A stretch of DNA of 64,000 bases from Mallotus nudiflorus (lineage: Eukaryota > Streptophyta > Magnoliopsida > Malpighiales > Euphorbiaceae), in assembly GCA_947683625.1 (NCBI GenBank), contig CANTUR010000130.1, positions 434,001 to 498,000 on the forward strand. Direction: 5' to 3'. Under the pieces are notes generated by a model. It was not told the DNA's origin. It made no database searches and saw nothing but the letters and a program-made list of their open reading frames with translations. A program made the position numbers and the translations under genes. Shown here piece after piece: positions 34,857-47,834 of this stretch (position 1 is its first letter; each line of letters begins with the position of its first letter).

Positions 34857-37566
34857 CCAAACTTTCTGTATTATTTTAAGCATCAAGACTGAGAAACATG
34901 ATGGATTGATTCCATCTTAATTGAGATTTTACTTGATACCTAGTCACTTGCTTTACATCACAGCTCTAAGTATAAAAGAAATAATGAGATCTTTGAAGAG
35001 GATCATATGCTTACTATTATGGATTTATTTCATCTCTTGGTTATGCTAGGTAGGCCAGTTGTTAAAATCTATTAGAATATTTTGGAGCATTAAAAAAATT
35101 GGAAAGAAATATGTTATTTGATATTTTATAATGTCAAATATGCGATTGAATTTCTTTCAGAATGTTTTGTTATTTTAAATTACTAAATTTATTTTAATTT
35201 ACGTAACATGATTCCATACTTTATGTATTTCCAAATTTCCAAGAAATAAAATTGAAACTAGAGAATAAAAAGATTAAATTATGTATAGAGACGAAAAATA
35301 TTAAAATATAATAAAGTTAAATATTAGATTAGATTAGTATTTAAATTTTTTGTGTTTGACTAAGTAATAAAAGTTTTGATATATACACATGTTTGCTTAT
35401 ATGTAATTTAAAATTATTAAATTAATTTTTATTTAATTATAACCATTAATATATATTATAATTATTAATATGCAAGAAAAATCAATAGTTATAATCTGTC
35501 GGTTCTAATTTAATTTGTACAAATACAAAATTTGTATCATATTAACAGCTAAGAAATTTTAGCTCAAGCTGTGTAAGGCATCAAGATTGGGAAACATGAT
35601 GGATTTATTCCCGTCTTAAATGAGTTGTTAATTACTTGATACCTAATTAGTTCCTTGCTTTGCATCAATCTCTATTTGCAAAGTAAAAATAATGATAACT
35701 TTGGAGGATCATATGCTTAATATTTGATGCTTTTATACCTAACATATTATATGTATTGATTTCCATCTAATACCACCCATTCTCGTTAATTCTTGTGGGT
35801 ATTTGGAACCATTTTAATTTTTAAAAAAATAATAAAAAAAAATGAAATTAATTTTAGAACTAATTTTGCTACACGAATCCCATTACTTTTGTTAAACATG
35901 CTTTTGCAAAACAATTGTAAACCCCTGAATGTAACTTAAGGTTGAATTTTTTTTGTTTGATTTATCAATTAACATAAAAAATTATTTTATCTTTAAAAAA
36001 AAAGAAATTTTAATTTTAAAAATTAAATTTTACATTCCTTAGTTTTAATTCCGTCAACACTTTAATTTTTTTTGTTAAATTTTCCATTAATATATTAATA
36101 AATAAGATATTTTACTCCCTTTATTTTAAAAAAACTAAACATTTTACCTAGCCCCCTATATTTTATAAAAATTAACACTTTAATCCTTTTTATTTTAATA
36201 AAATAAAAAATGTCATTGTTTAAAATTTTTTTAATTATTTCAAATTTAAAATCATAATTTTTACTCAATTTTTTAACAATTACACATATCCTATCAACAT
36301 TTCAAAATAAAAATAAAAAATAAAATTACAACTTCACTTTTTGAGTTAGTGTTTTGTTTAACTTAAAAAAAATATATTGATCAAATATCATGAAGGAAAA
36401 TGTAATTTGCTATTATCTATTTATTTGCTAAGGTGTTTGATTTAGTTGATTTGAGCAGGTTTATTGTTAAAAGATTGAAAAAATTGTATTTGGTGAATTT
36501 TAATATTCAATAGTTGTTGATTAACTCTCAATCAGCTGCTGATTCAGTTACAAATCTTAGCTTTTTTGAAATTGTTCACTATAATTTTTTTAACTTTACA
36601 AAATTAACCTTATAAAAGTTATTAGAAACAATTGGATGAAATGATGTAGAAAAGCCCAGTGTATCTACTTTCATTAATCGGATCAGAAGCATTTCTTCAA
36701 TTACTGGTTCGCGCTCCACTATTTCTAATTCTTCTCTTGCTTCCTTATTTGTCCTTTTTTTAGTCTCATTATTAATATTATTTTAGATATTTAGATTAAT
36801 ATTATATTCTTTTAGATACAATTATTATTATTATTGTTGTTATTGTAGCAGTATTAACAAAGAATTTGATAGTCTAATAATAATATAAAAAGTCTCACAC
36901 ATTTTGATAAATAAAATTTGGGCTATTGTTTGAAAATTAAATTAGTTTATTAAAAAAGAAAAATTAAACAATATTATTTTACACTTATTAAAAAATTATG
37001 AATTTAATAAATTATTATTATTTAAAAATTATTATTATTATTATTATTTTGTAATTGTTGTTGTAAAATTTAATATTATCTTTTTCTGTTTGTATAAAAT
37101 AAATAAATTATGTTTAAAATGATCATTTTATTTACTAATCAAAGCAACTCATATGTATTTTACCAAAAACTATTATAAAACAGCTACTAACTGATAGAAA
37201 TAGTTAAATCAAACAAGTTCTGTATCTAATATTTTCAATATTTAGTAGCCACAAAAATTTTAATAAATTCAAAATATCAAATTAATTGGACTAACAAAAA
37301 TTTCAATATTTCCAACATCTGTCTAAACTTTTCATTTTTTATACTTGAATATCTACCTTTTTTTTTTTCTTTTTTTTTACAATTAAGTATTCAAAATTAA
37401 AAAAAAAAATTATCAAGTATATTTAGTCAATTTAATCGTGTGATTATATGTCTAGCCGGCTGAAATGGGACCCACATTTTTCTAACTTACATATCAAGTC
37501 ACTTGCCAACTTTGCCATTTTCTTGAGTGGACAAAAAATTGCCCCTAGCACATTTCTATCACTGAT
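34857..37566. other. AT-rich intergenic region with a diverged duplication
   Basis: No coding frame of note. A block of about 140 bp at 34878-35015 ('catcaaga.tg.gaaacatgatgga' through 'ggatcatatgctta') returns diverged in the same orientation at 35576-35722, about 700 bp apart. The rest is low-complexity A/T sequence. Confidence 0.6.
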
Positions 37567-37837
37567 GAGAAATTATAATATACAACCATGATTCCATGTC
37601 AACATGCCTAGTTGGAATAACAAACCATTAAAAACATGATACATGATTATATACATGTTTAGTGGATGAAATTTTTTCCACCAAAATAAGAACATGGGTA
37701 GTTTTATTCCATAAAAAAAAGAACATGGGTAGTTTTTTCTTTCAAATATTTTATTTTACAACATGTCGCATTATAACTGGTTGGTTGTTCCAACTAGGTA
37801 TAATAACATGGAATCATGTTGTATATTATAATTTCTC
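37567..37837. mobile_element. MITE-like inverted-repeat element, about 271 bp
   Basis: The left arm 37567-37627 starts GAGAAATTATAATATACAAC. The right arm 37779-37837 is its reverse complement with small indels, ending GTTGTATATTATAATTTCTC. Arms are about 60 bp. A short internal duplication of 'agaacatgggtagttttt' sits in the loop. No target duplication is obvious, so the superfamily is open. Confidence 0.65.
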
Positions 37838-38911
37838 AACATATCTCCTCCTATTTTTGCATCTGTTGCACCTTTGCCAAAGTCGAAAATCACATCCACA
37901 TCGACCTTAACAATTGTTACACAATCACCGAAAATTTTGATGCTATCTAGCATTAGTCTAAGGTGGTGGCTGCTACTTTAGTTTTATTTTCTAGTGGTCT
38001 TACGTATCTCACAAAGCTTATTGTTTTATTAGTTTTCAGTAACAAGCAAAAGACATTTGGCTTTCATTCATTGACTTCTTGCCCTTTTCTTAATAGAGAT
38101 AGGATTTTGGGTTTTATAAAGTTTTAAATTTCATTTACCTTTGCCAATGATGCTACATAATAACGAGATTAACAAGAATCAGGAAAGGAGGAAAACAATT
38201 CAGAACTAGTGGTGCTATATAACAGTAAGATTATAGATTCGGTTTGCTATATTATTGGTGTAACATATTTCTCTTATACAAAGAATAAGAATGACATTCC
38301 AGGGCATGAGTCTCATATTATTGCTGCTTAACTGGTTAGTTGCATAGTGATGTTTATAATTTATCTTTAATCTTTTATGATACATCATTCAAACCTTGTG
38401 CCTTTGTTGCTTATAAAGTATTGCCTTTTTTAAGTGCTCCTATTACTTTAGTTACACAATTTTCTCTGATAGAACTTTTAATTATTGATTCTACTTCCAT
38501 TTGAATCTTAGATCTTTTAGTGGAGCCATAAAATAGTGGTATTTTGCTCTCACTCCATGATTGATATTTGAGAGTATTATAGAATTAAGTTTCATATGTT
38601 TTGGTCTTTAATAGTAATTCAAATGACAAAAGATATAAACATTCAATTGAGGAGATCAGAGATCAAAACTACGTCTCTATCTCTTCTCTTGTGGTGTTGA
38701 GATTTAACTACTTAATCTATGATAAAAAAAAAAATTTCATATGTTTTGAGGTTAAAATATCGAGGATGAATTCCTTTGTCCCCTTTTATTTTTCACCATA
38801 CAAGTCTGAGCATGGTCTAAAAATATGGTAAAAGTGGCAAATAGCAAAGATCGTGGATGTAATGTTAAAGTAATAGTTCGATCATGGTTGTTTTTGGCGT
38901 TGGTATAGTAG
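37838..38911. other. Intergenic, no gene recognised
   Basis: Short frames only, none with recognisable motifs or codon structure. Confidence 0.5.
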
Positions 38912-39010
38912 TGTCACAATCCAAAATAAGGGCCATGACCGGTGCTAGGGAACGAGAATTCTTTCGAATCCGGAACCCGTAGCAAGCCTTAAAATAAAAT
39001 AAAGACATGC

Positions 39011-39041
<31 letters not shown>

Positions 39042-42000
39042 TAAATAATATAATTTGTAGTGGAAATAAAATCATAAATAAGATAAGTAAATATACATTA
39101 ATGGATTTAAATCCTCATCTCATATATATAAATATTCCTTTAATACCAATCTAGTTCAAATATTTGAAATATATAACTCATACAAATATAATACATAAAC
39201 TCCACAATTGTATACAACTACTGCAGTATCTAGATTATAAAATAAAACTCAAATAAGCAGTTTACATAGTGAAACCAGGGTGGAAGAAATCCGGCGTATG
39301 GGTTTGCTACTGAGGTCTGAAGACGATGACTCTCTTGAAAAATAGTCAACGGAGGGGAGTCAGACCTCACCGAGTGAATTGTTATAATATATATACATGC
39401 ATACTAAATGACAATGCACACAGTTAATAACATATATAATAAGTATATATACAAGCAAATACATACAGATGCAATAAAATCATTTTATATATATTTTCTG
39501 AAAAATCACTGTTTATGAAGGATCAAATAGAACCCTAGAAAATCGCAACCTCAAACAGTGTTAGACAACACTCTAGTCATACAGGCTCACTTATTCCAAA
39601 TAAATTCACTTGTTCCATTTGGACAGTAGACTGGCCCCGAGACACTAAGTCAACCGAGCTCCAGCAGTCTGACTGTCAATGTGATTGGCCCCGAGACTCT
39701 TGGTCAACCAAGCTCCAGTAATCACACTCTCAAATCATATCACACATTAAATCAAATCAATCCAATCAATATCCACAAATAGGTTAGTAATATAGCCTAA
39801 ATGCTATTGGCGTACCGGTACATACTCGGTCATAGTGCTACCCACTAGGTAGCACGTTCTATTAATATCCTTCATTAATATATAAAACATACATTCATAA
39901 ATAAATGATGCATGAATTTCAATTGAATAGCAACATAAACCATATATATATACTAAAAATATACCAAAAATAAACCAGGTATATTTCAAGTATATATACG
40001 TCAAATAAATCCAATATAGTTGCAAAATAAACTAGAAATATATTTAAAAACATTTTAAGTATAAATGTTTAATCAAAACATGCATATAATTTAAAATTTA
40101 TCAAAATATACCAAAAATAAACTTAAGTACTAATTAAATCATTTATGCATATTTTATCAAAATAAGCCATACATTTCTAAAACATGCATCCTAAAACATA
40201 TATATATAAAATAACAACTCACTGTTTATTGCGCTCCTCGAGATGGGTCCGACGGGCGTGGTCCACTAGGCTTCGGTCTCGTCGCAACTAAACAAACAAA
40301 TGGCAACAAAAATCAAAATAAATCTAATGGAAATTCCTAGAAACTCGATTTAGAATACTAGACACATAATTAGAATCAGAGTTCGACCGGACATCACGTT
40401 TTACGAGAATTCTACCAAAAATCCGGCAGAACTTCCCTTGTAAAACGAACGTCTCTCTACTCAAAGAGTAGAGCTGGTCCTGCAAAGAAACACACTTCAA
40501 AATAAATACAGAACACAACCAAAATCCCTCGGTCGGACTCCAAACTACAATTCACCGACCGAGGTTCACAATTCACAGAATAACACAGAAATACCGAAAA
40601 TGCCCTTTAATAATAAAAATACATTTTATCAATCCAAATTACATAATTAACTCTAAAACATGTTAAAAACTGATAAAAACTCATTTATTTAGAAAAATCG
40701 TATATTATATATATAATTTGAAAATAATTTACGAAAAATAGTTTTAATTAGTTAAAAATACTAAATAATTTGTAGAAATCTTTTTTATACCTTAAATAAC
40801 TTTTAAAACCGATTTAATTACATTTTTAGCTAATTTAGTGTCAAATTACCAAAATACCCCTATATATATAAATTCATTAAAACTAATAAAAAATTCACCA
40901 AAAATAGTATAATTACTCAAAATTAATTTTCTCAACATATAATTCAATAATATCAATAAATATACTCAATTAATCAATTAATTTCAATTAAACACATAAT
41001 TAACCTAATTTGTTAAAATTACATAAACTTAATAAATTCCAAATAAATATATAAAATTCACAAAAATTACAAATAAATTTCTAAAATGCATTTTAACACC
41101 TATAAACACAAACACAATTTCATAATTTAATTAATTAATTTTGAAAATTAGAAAATATTAATAAAATAATAAAAAATTCCCAAAAATCAAAATAAATTCC
41201 AAAAATTCCACAAAAATTACCACATATAGATTAAGCTACAAGGATCAAAGTTTGTGAAGGGAGTTTGCTTGAATCAATCAAATTGAAGTTCAAAAAATTC
41301 AAGAACCCTAATAGGCCGAAATTGGAAAATCAAAACCTAGGGAAATCTAGACCATTTTAAGTGAAATAAAGCTTGGAATCACACTCACCAGAGCTCAAGG
41401 AGAAGATAGAGACTGACGGTGTAAAAAACAGTGGCCGGAATCACGTCGATCGGCGGTGAGATGAAGTTTCGGCCTTTTCTTGATTTTCCGGCCAAAACAT
41501 GTTGGAAATGAGTGCTGTTGGCGGCAGAACTGGCTGGGGACAATGGTGGCATGCTAGGAGGTACACCGACGGTGAGAGAACGACAGTGACGGACGGTGGG
41601 TAAGGGAGGAGGGCGTCGGGTTGATGGGTGAGGGAAGAATGACAACTTTTGTAAATTCAACAAACTTCTAATTTATTTATATATATATATATATATATAA
41701 CTTTAACTTTAATTATAATATTATATATTATTATATTCAAAATAATTGTACACCACATGATTTAAAATAATTAATATATATACATATACACATGTTAATT
41801 AAAATGACAACTATATAATATATACATATATAATTAAAAATAATTAATAAATCCTAAAATTATTAAATATATGTATATATATGCATATATATGTATATAT
41901 TTTAGTACGACAATTAAAATAATGCATGAAACTCAAATAAATTCGTAAAACTATTTAAAATAATTAATATTAAATTATTTACGTTTTAATTTTCCTGAAA

Positions 42001-42148
42001 ATAATATTTTCAGAAAAATTTTATATAAAGAATTTAAAATAATTAAAATAACTTAATAATTATCAAATTTATAAAAATAATCACAAATATATATAAAAAT
42101 TATTAATATTGTATATCTCAATACAGTTTAAAAATTCAGAATATTACA
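38912..42148 (-). mobile_element. Diverged long LTR of the Tekay-like family, apparently solo
   Basis: Starts TGTCACAATCC and ends AATATTACA, matching the LTR at 19849-23054 throughout, but with many substitutions and indels, so it is older. The paired 'GGCCCCGAGAC' direct repeats (about 39630-39730) are kept. Flanking pentamers differ (agtag before, aatat after), so no target duplication supports a simple solo LTR. No pol sequence is attached on either side. Confidence 0.85.
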
Positions 42149-42789
42149 AATATCTACAATATGTTGAAGATGCATGATGAGAATGGACTAAATGGAGAGA
42201 ACCATGAGTGCAAAGGCATAGTAGATCTGATTTAGACATTTTTCAACATACAACTATAAGTCTATAACCGCAAAAAAGCAGTAGAAGAAGAAAAAGTTCG
42301 AAAGAGGCAACCATTTTTCTTTAGTTTAGTTTTTTTTTTTTTGTCATGAAGTTCTAATTCTCAATTTGTAACATAAGAACCATTTCATAAATTTTAATAA
42401 TTTGCATGAGATGACAACTGACTATATAGAAGGTGAAGCTCTTTTGAACCTGGTAAGTCCACATTCATCATTAAATTTAAAAGCACTTTTTTTTTTTTTT
42501 TACATGAGGAAAGACACTTTTATCAATTTCATAGTTGTAACTAAGTCAATTTAATATAGATAATATAATTTATTTTTTTTGAGGTAACGTCTCTACGACT
42601 TTAATCATGACCTTTGAAGTAAGTGGTGGATGATAAAATTTAGATATTTAATTGAAAAAAATAAATAAATATTTAAATAAAAAAATTGAAAATAATAAAA
42701 AAAATTAGAGGCATTTAATTTGTAATTTTTCTTATTTATTTTACTTTAAAAAATGAGAAAAATTTATCAAGGGCAATTGTGTAATAAAG
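42149..42789. other. Intergenic, no gene recognised
   Basis: AT-rich with poly-T runs. Nothing recognised. Confidence 0.5.
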
Positions 42790-43050
42790 CTACAACTTCG
42801 AGTAAAAAGGAATTTCAAAGCTCGGGTCTGAAGTGAAAGGGAGATGGCATGTCCTTAATTGCCAAGTGTTACACATGCTGACCTCTTCATCAGGTAAAAT
42901 ACTTTCGTCAACCGGCACCAATCGGTTCACTGCCTTCCCGCTCAGACAATATATTCTTTCACCAGCAAGAATGGATTTCTTCTTTTCATAAATCTCCCTG
43001 ATCTGCCATGGCTGTTGCTTGCTTCCGTCTGAAGTAGAGACCCAACTCAA
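42790..43050 (-). other. Unrecognised open frame with exon-like character
   Basis: A minus-strand frame of 86 codons without an ATG at its start, ending in TAG at 42790. Composition is protein-like, not repetitive ('PWQIREIYEKKKSILAGER', 'CLSGKAVNRLVPVDES', 'LPDEEVSMCNTWQLRTC'). A 'ctctacttcag' acceptor-like site lies just inside its upstream end (near 43030), so it could be the last exon of a minus-strand gene or a captured exon fragment. No upstream exon was identified between it and the SEUSS-like gene, and I do not recognise the family. Confidence 0.35.
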
Positions 43051-44117
43051 AAAGGTTCAGGTTTAGCTGATAATCTATCTCACTCTTGACATGTCTATCT
43101 GCTTTGTTTTAAGTATGTTGCACCCTCTTAAAAAAGAAAAAACTACCCAATAGCATTGCTTTGCTTTGCTTTTTTTTTTTTTTTTCTCTTCTTAATTGGT
43201 TTTTAAGCATAACGAGCGTTTGGTTACTTAGAAAATGTATGAAAATGAGAGAAAATAAGCTAAAGTTCTGAACTTTGGGACATTTGTTTTACAGAAAGTG
43301 TTCTTACAGCTGACAGTAGCCAGCCTGCAAGATTTCTTGTTTTTTTTTCCGCTTTTCTCTTTGTTGTTTGTGGCTTTTGAAACACTAAAACTTGAAAACT
43401 TATTTGTCAAAAAAAGAAGGGGAAGATGGGGCAAAAAAGGGAGATTTGAAAAAAAAAAAAAAGGAAATCCAGTTCTTTAGAAATGGGCTTGTTTTAGCTT
43501 CTCTTATGAGTTTAGGGGTATGATGTGATATGCATATTACCGCTCTGTGCTTCTGAACACTACTTTTCCTTTGCATTAACACTAGAAACGTGTATGATAG
43601 TTCTGTCTTACAAACTTGTTATGGCATTATATGATATTGGACTAGTTGTTCCCATTTGGTTCAACTTTGTCTTAATCTTATTCATTCGGATGTTTGGTTA
43701 GCCTTTATTATTAATTTCATTTTTCTGATGAAACTCATTGATTGTGTAAAACCATTTGTTTCTTAAAGATAACTCCCATTTTCATAAATATACTTCGCAT
43801 TTAGTTTTGTGCAAGGTTTTTTTTTTTTTTTTTCTTTTTTTTAATGTATGTGTTTGGAGATATGATAGTTAAGGAATGCTTATAAGTTAGGATTCTGGTG
43901 TAAAATGGTTCAATTCCTTTTAGCTAGATTTCATTCAGGTTTGAGCAACTTGGTTCTCTCCCTCTAAGTGCACTCGTGCATATATATTGGATTTTTATGT
44001 GTGTGTGGTGAACAACTTTCAATGAGCTTTGGTGGTTCTTGTATGGGGTATTTTTTTTCTATTGATTGTCAGTAAACTCCAATAAAGTTTTCTTCTCATC
44101 TGAAGGTTACAAGGCGG
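43051..44117 (+). promoter_or_regulatory. Probable promoter, 5' UTR and UTR intron of the SEUSS-like gene
   Basis: No coding frame. The stretch is pyrimidine-rich with several T runs and precedes the ATG at 44118. SEUSS-family genes often have an intron in the 5' UTR, and the 'ttctcatctgaaggttacaaggcgg' just before the ATG looks like leader. The start of transcription cannot be fixed from sequence alone. Confidence 0.4.
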
Positions 44118-47100
44118 ATGGCTTTAGAGGCCTTCATGGATTCCAGATATCCATTGGCGTTAGACTCCAAGTCATCAACTCAAATGAGTGGAGACTTTAT
44201 TCAGTCATCAAATTCTGGTGCACAACAAAAAGCAGAGCAGATCCAGGCTGTTGTAGCTTCTCTTTTTAGTGCATCCTCAGGAAATTTTCTAGGTGCTTCA
44301 GCTAATATTCCATATTCAAATACGTGTGTGGTCTCTAGCGCTAATCCAACTACTTTAAATGGTTTGACCAATTTGGGGTTAAGTGTTGGAGCTGAGGTCC
44401 ACTCAGCAGTATTGGAAGGTCCTCATATGCATAGAAGCGCTACTATCAAAACTGATCAACTTAATTTACCAGCATTGCCCTGGTTCTCATCACATAATTC
44501 AAGCATTTCAGCATCCCCTGCTACTAGTGATTCATCCATAATGCAACAAGACTCCCAGGTAGGCCAAAACTGCTCCAGGATATGCAAAAGAAAGCGTCAG
44601 CAAGAAGGCATTTTTACCAAATCTCAGTCTGGATTGCGAAACAATCAGAATTCAATTCCTGATGCTGAAAAGCAGGAGTTTTCTAGTTCAAAAGAAATGC
44701 ATAATAGACCAAGACCAGAAGTTAAGCAAGATGCCATTTTGTACCACCATAATATTCAGCAATCACTGTGGAGTCAAGACAATAAGGAATTACAAGAGCA
44801 TTCTCCAGTGTTGGAGACATTAATTCAACAGCATAAACTAGAAAATCATAAGCAGCAAAAGATTTTGCAGCCAGTTCTGGAGTTGCAAGGAGTTGACTTG
44901 AAGAAGCAGAGGCAACAACAAATAAGAGACTACCTCCAACAACTGGCCTTGCAAGAAGTACACCATATACACTCTTTCAATGGTAATTTATGTTCACGCC
45001 GGCTGACACAGTACATGTATCATCTGCAGCATCGGCCGCCTGTGAGTTATTATTTGACTGAGAATGTATTTATTGTTATTGTTCTATTTCATTTTAAGGA
45101 TGATAAATTGTATGCTGTAAATGTTCTATCCCATTTGTCCTTACTCTGTAGCTTAGTGGCTCAGGTAATGGACAATGTAAGGTTGAGGTCATAGCTCCCT
45201 TTGGCCTTCCAGTTGTTAAAAAAAAAAAAGTTCTATCCCACTTTAAGATATTGAGTGGTATGTTACCAATATTCTATTGCATTTTATACCAATGCTTAAT
45301 GTACGAGGCCTCCCAATGCGTGCATTATTTATATTTTAAATCATCCTCCCTCAAAATTTTTCAACTTCCTTTCTTTGTAGGACAATGGTATTGCTTATTG
45401 GAGGAAATTTGTGGCAGAGTATTATGCTCCCTGTGCTAAGAAAAAGTGGTGTTTGTCTTCGTGTGATGATTTTACACCTCATGCTGACTGTATCTTCCCT
45501 CGGGCAGCTGTGGTGAGTTTTGCCATTAAATTGACTCTAATCATATATGATCTGTTTTTGCATGAATTAATTATCTGTCATAACCTTGAAAATTGAAATA
45601 CTGTTAAGCATTCTCTTTTTCATGTATGGTCTATACTCTATAAGCAAATTCCCTACTTTATGCACCTTTTGCTCCTTGTTCAGTTATTCATTCAATATAC
45701 TTGGGTTGAAGTTGTTGCTTTCTTGACTTTCAGGATGCATGGCAGTGTGGGTTATGTAGGACCAAATGTGAAAAGGGATTTGGTGAGCTAATTAACAGAC
45801 TATTTAGTTTTCTTGGCTGATGATAGTGCACTAGTTTTTTCATTTCCTAATTTTTTGACTTCCTTTCTCTTCTGGTGGGATAAATTTGTTGATGGCAGAG
45901 GCAACTGTTGAAACTCTTCCTAGGCTTAAAAAAATACGCTTTGAGAGTGGTGTTATAGATGAACTTCTATTTCTTGAATTGCCCCATGAGGACAGACTTC
46001 CTTCAGGATTCATGACGTTGGAATGTGAAAGGGCAGTTCATGAAACTGTCTTTGACAAACTCCATGTTGTTCGTGAGGGCAAACTGCGTGTTGTCTTCAC
46101 TCTTGATTTGAAGGTGAATTGCAGCTTCTTGCAGGAATTGGTACATCTATAAATAATATGTTGCGGTCATAATTTCTTGAGCTGGCAAGTTTTTCAGATA
46201 TTGTCTTGGGAGTTTTGCTCACATAACCATGAAGAACTTTTGCGTCGAAGTTCAATTGCATCACAGGTACTTGGGTGATCAGCACTTTCTGAAACAGTAT
46301 GTGGACTTGTTCAGATCCTTAAAAATAGCATAGTGATCCATTATTATACTTATAGCTGTGAATTTTACATTCCTACGGATGTATTATTCACAAAAATTGT
46401 TGTGTTGTTTGCAGGTGAATGAGTTTGTTCAAGCTGCACAGGTTTTTCAAATGACCATCAATAGCAGTGGATCAGATAATATATCAACACACAATCTCAA
46501 AGAAAATCACAATAAGTAAGATTTTATGGCTTATTCGCAGGATTTGGAGTTTGGCCTCCTCAAGTATATTTGCTGTTCTAGTCATGTTTATAGACTAATT
46601 TTCAACATCTGATCCTTTCATGATGTATCTAATATAGGTTACTGTCAACTGGGTGTAAGCTCCAAAGAAATTTGGACATGCAAGTGGTTTCTGAGTTGGG
46701 GTTTTCAAAGAGATACATCCGGTGCTTGCAGGTGCATAAAATTACTTGTTAACTGTGTAAATTATATGAATGCCAGATAGAATCTTGTATATTAACTACC
46801 ATGTTCTAACAGATAGCTGAAGTGCTTAATAGTATGAAAGACTTGATGACTTACAGTTGGGAGAACAAAATTGGACCCATTGGTAAGTGATATTTCACAT
46901 GTTACTTTTGATGAATGGACGCATGGACGCTCATGCACATGTTCTATTTTGACATGGTTATTGGCCGAGGTACTTGATGTTGGCTGGTTAAAAGATTGAT
47001 TGATTAGTTGGTTCTAGAGTGACCTAGCATTGAATCCAGAAAGGGGGAAAACATCAAAAGGGATGGATTTTTTTTATCTTTGGGAGGGTAAAAGCATGTT

Positions 47101-47834
47101 AGTCTGTTGATAATGCTATTTGCTCTTTATATTGGTGATACTCGGTTTTGCATGCTATGATATCTGCTTGAACATGTGAAAAGTGAAATCCTTATTGATA
47201 TGTCTGCTTGAACCCCCATAAGTTATTTGTTTGCCTCTCAACTGGATTTTTTCACTAGTAAGGTTGTTTGTCAATTCACCATATTAATTTATTTCTGATA
47301 TCAATGCATGTAGAGAGCATGAAGAATTATACCCAGAAAATTATTTCAACCAAAATCAAGAAAGATGAATATAAAGAAAAGGAGAAACTTGAGATTTCAC
47401 AGGGCATGCCGAGTGACACATCGATGTTTTCATCTATTTCTCATACTCTCAGCAGCAATAAGAATGACAACTCAAATGCAAGCAAGGATAGACCCTTGAC
47501 TAGCTCAGAAAAGGCAGCACTGATGCATGCAGGTGACTACTGCAAATTGCTAAGGCAGAACTCTGTCAACTTGACCGGCAGCAAATTAGTGGAGTCGTCT
47601 AGTCCATACAAGGGGACTAACCAATGTACATCCTCCGAACCATTTGAAAGTCCCAAGATCATGAGTCCAGAATTTAGTCAGAACTTACCCATGTCAAATT
47701 CCCATTTGCCTGGAAGCTATAGCAACCCACAAGAGCTTATGATTCAAAAACTGCTCCAGGAGATGATCAATAACAGCAGAGCAGCCAACTGGGCGGAGAA
47801 TGGACCGGCCAAAAGTTCGTTTCATGGTTTATAA
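44118..47834 (+). CDS. SEUSS-like (SLK) transcriptional co-regulator
   Basis: Plant LIM-binding-domain adaptor. SEUSS and SLK proteins pair with LEUNIG-type co-repressors and transcription factors in the nucleus, controlling floral, embryo and meristem development (family knowledge). Nine coding exons join in phase: 44118-45041, 45381-45512, 45734-45782, 45899-46113, 46198-46266, 46415-46515, 46638-46731, 46813-46882 and 47314-47834, giving 724 residues. Residues 1-285 are Ser/Gln-rich and poorly conserved. The Ldb-type domain (about 286-550) is clear: 'LCSRRLTQYMYH', 'YWRKFVAEYYAPCAKKKWCL', 'AWQCGLC', 'LKILSWEFC', 'ELGFSKRYIRCLQIAEVL' and 'IGPIESMKNY'. The C-terminus ends in a short 'ELMIQKLLQEM' helix. 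Its length lies within the SLK range; Gln tracts are weaker than in SEUSS or SLK2. Which SLK it is needs a tree. Confidence 0.93.
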
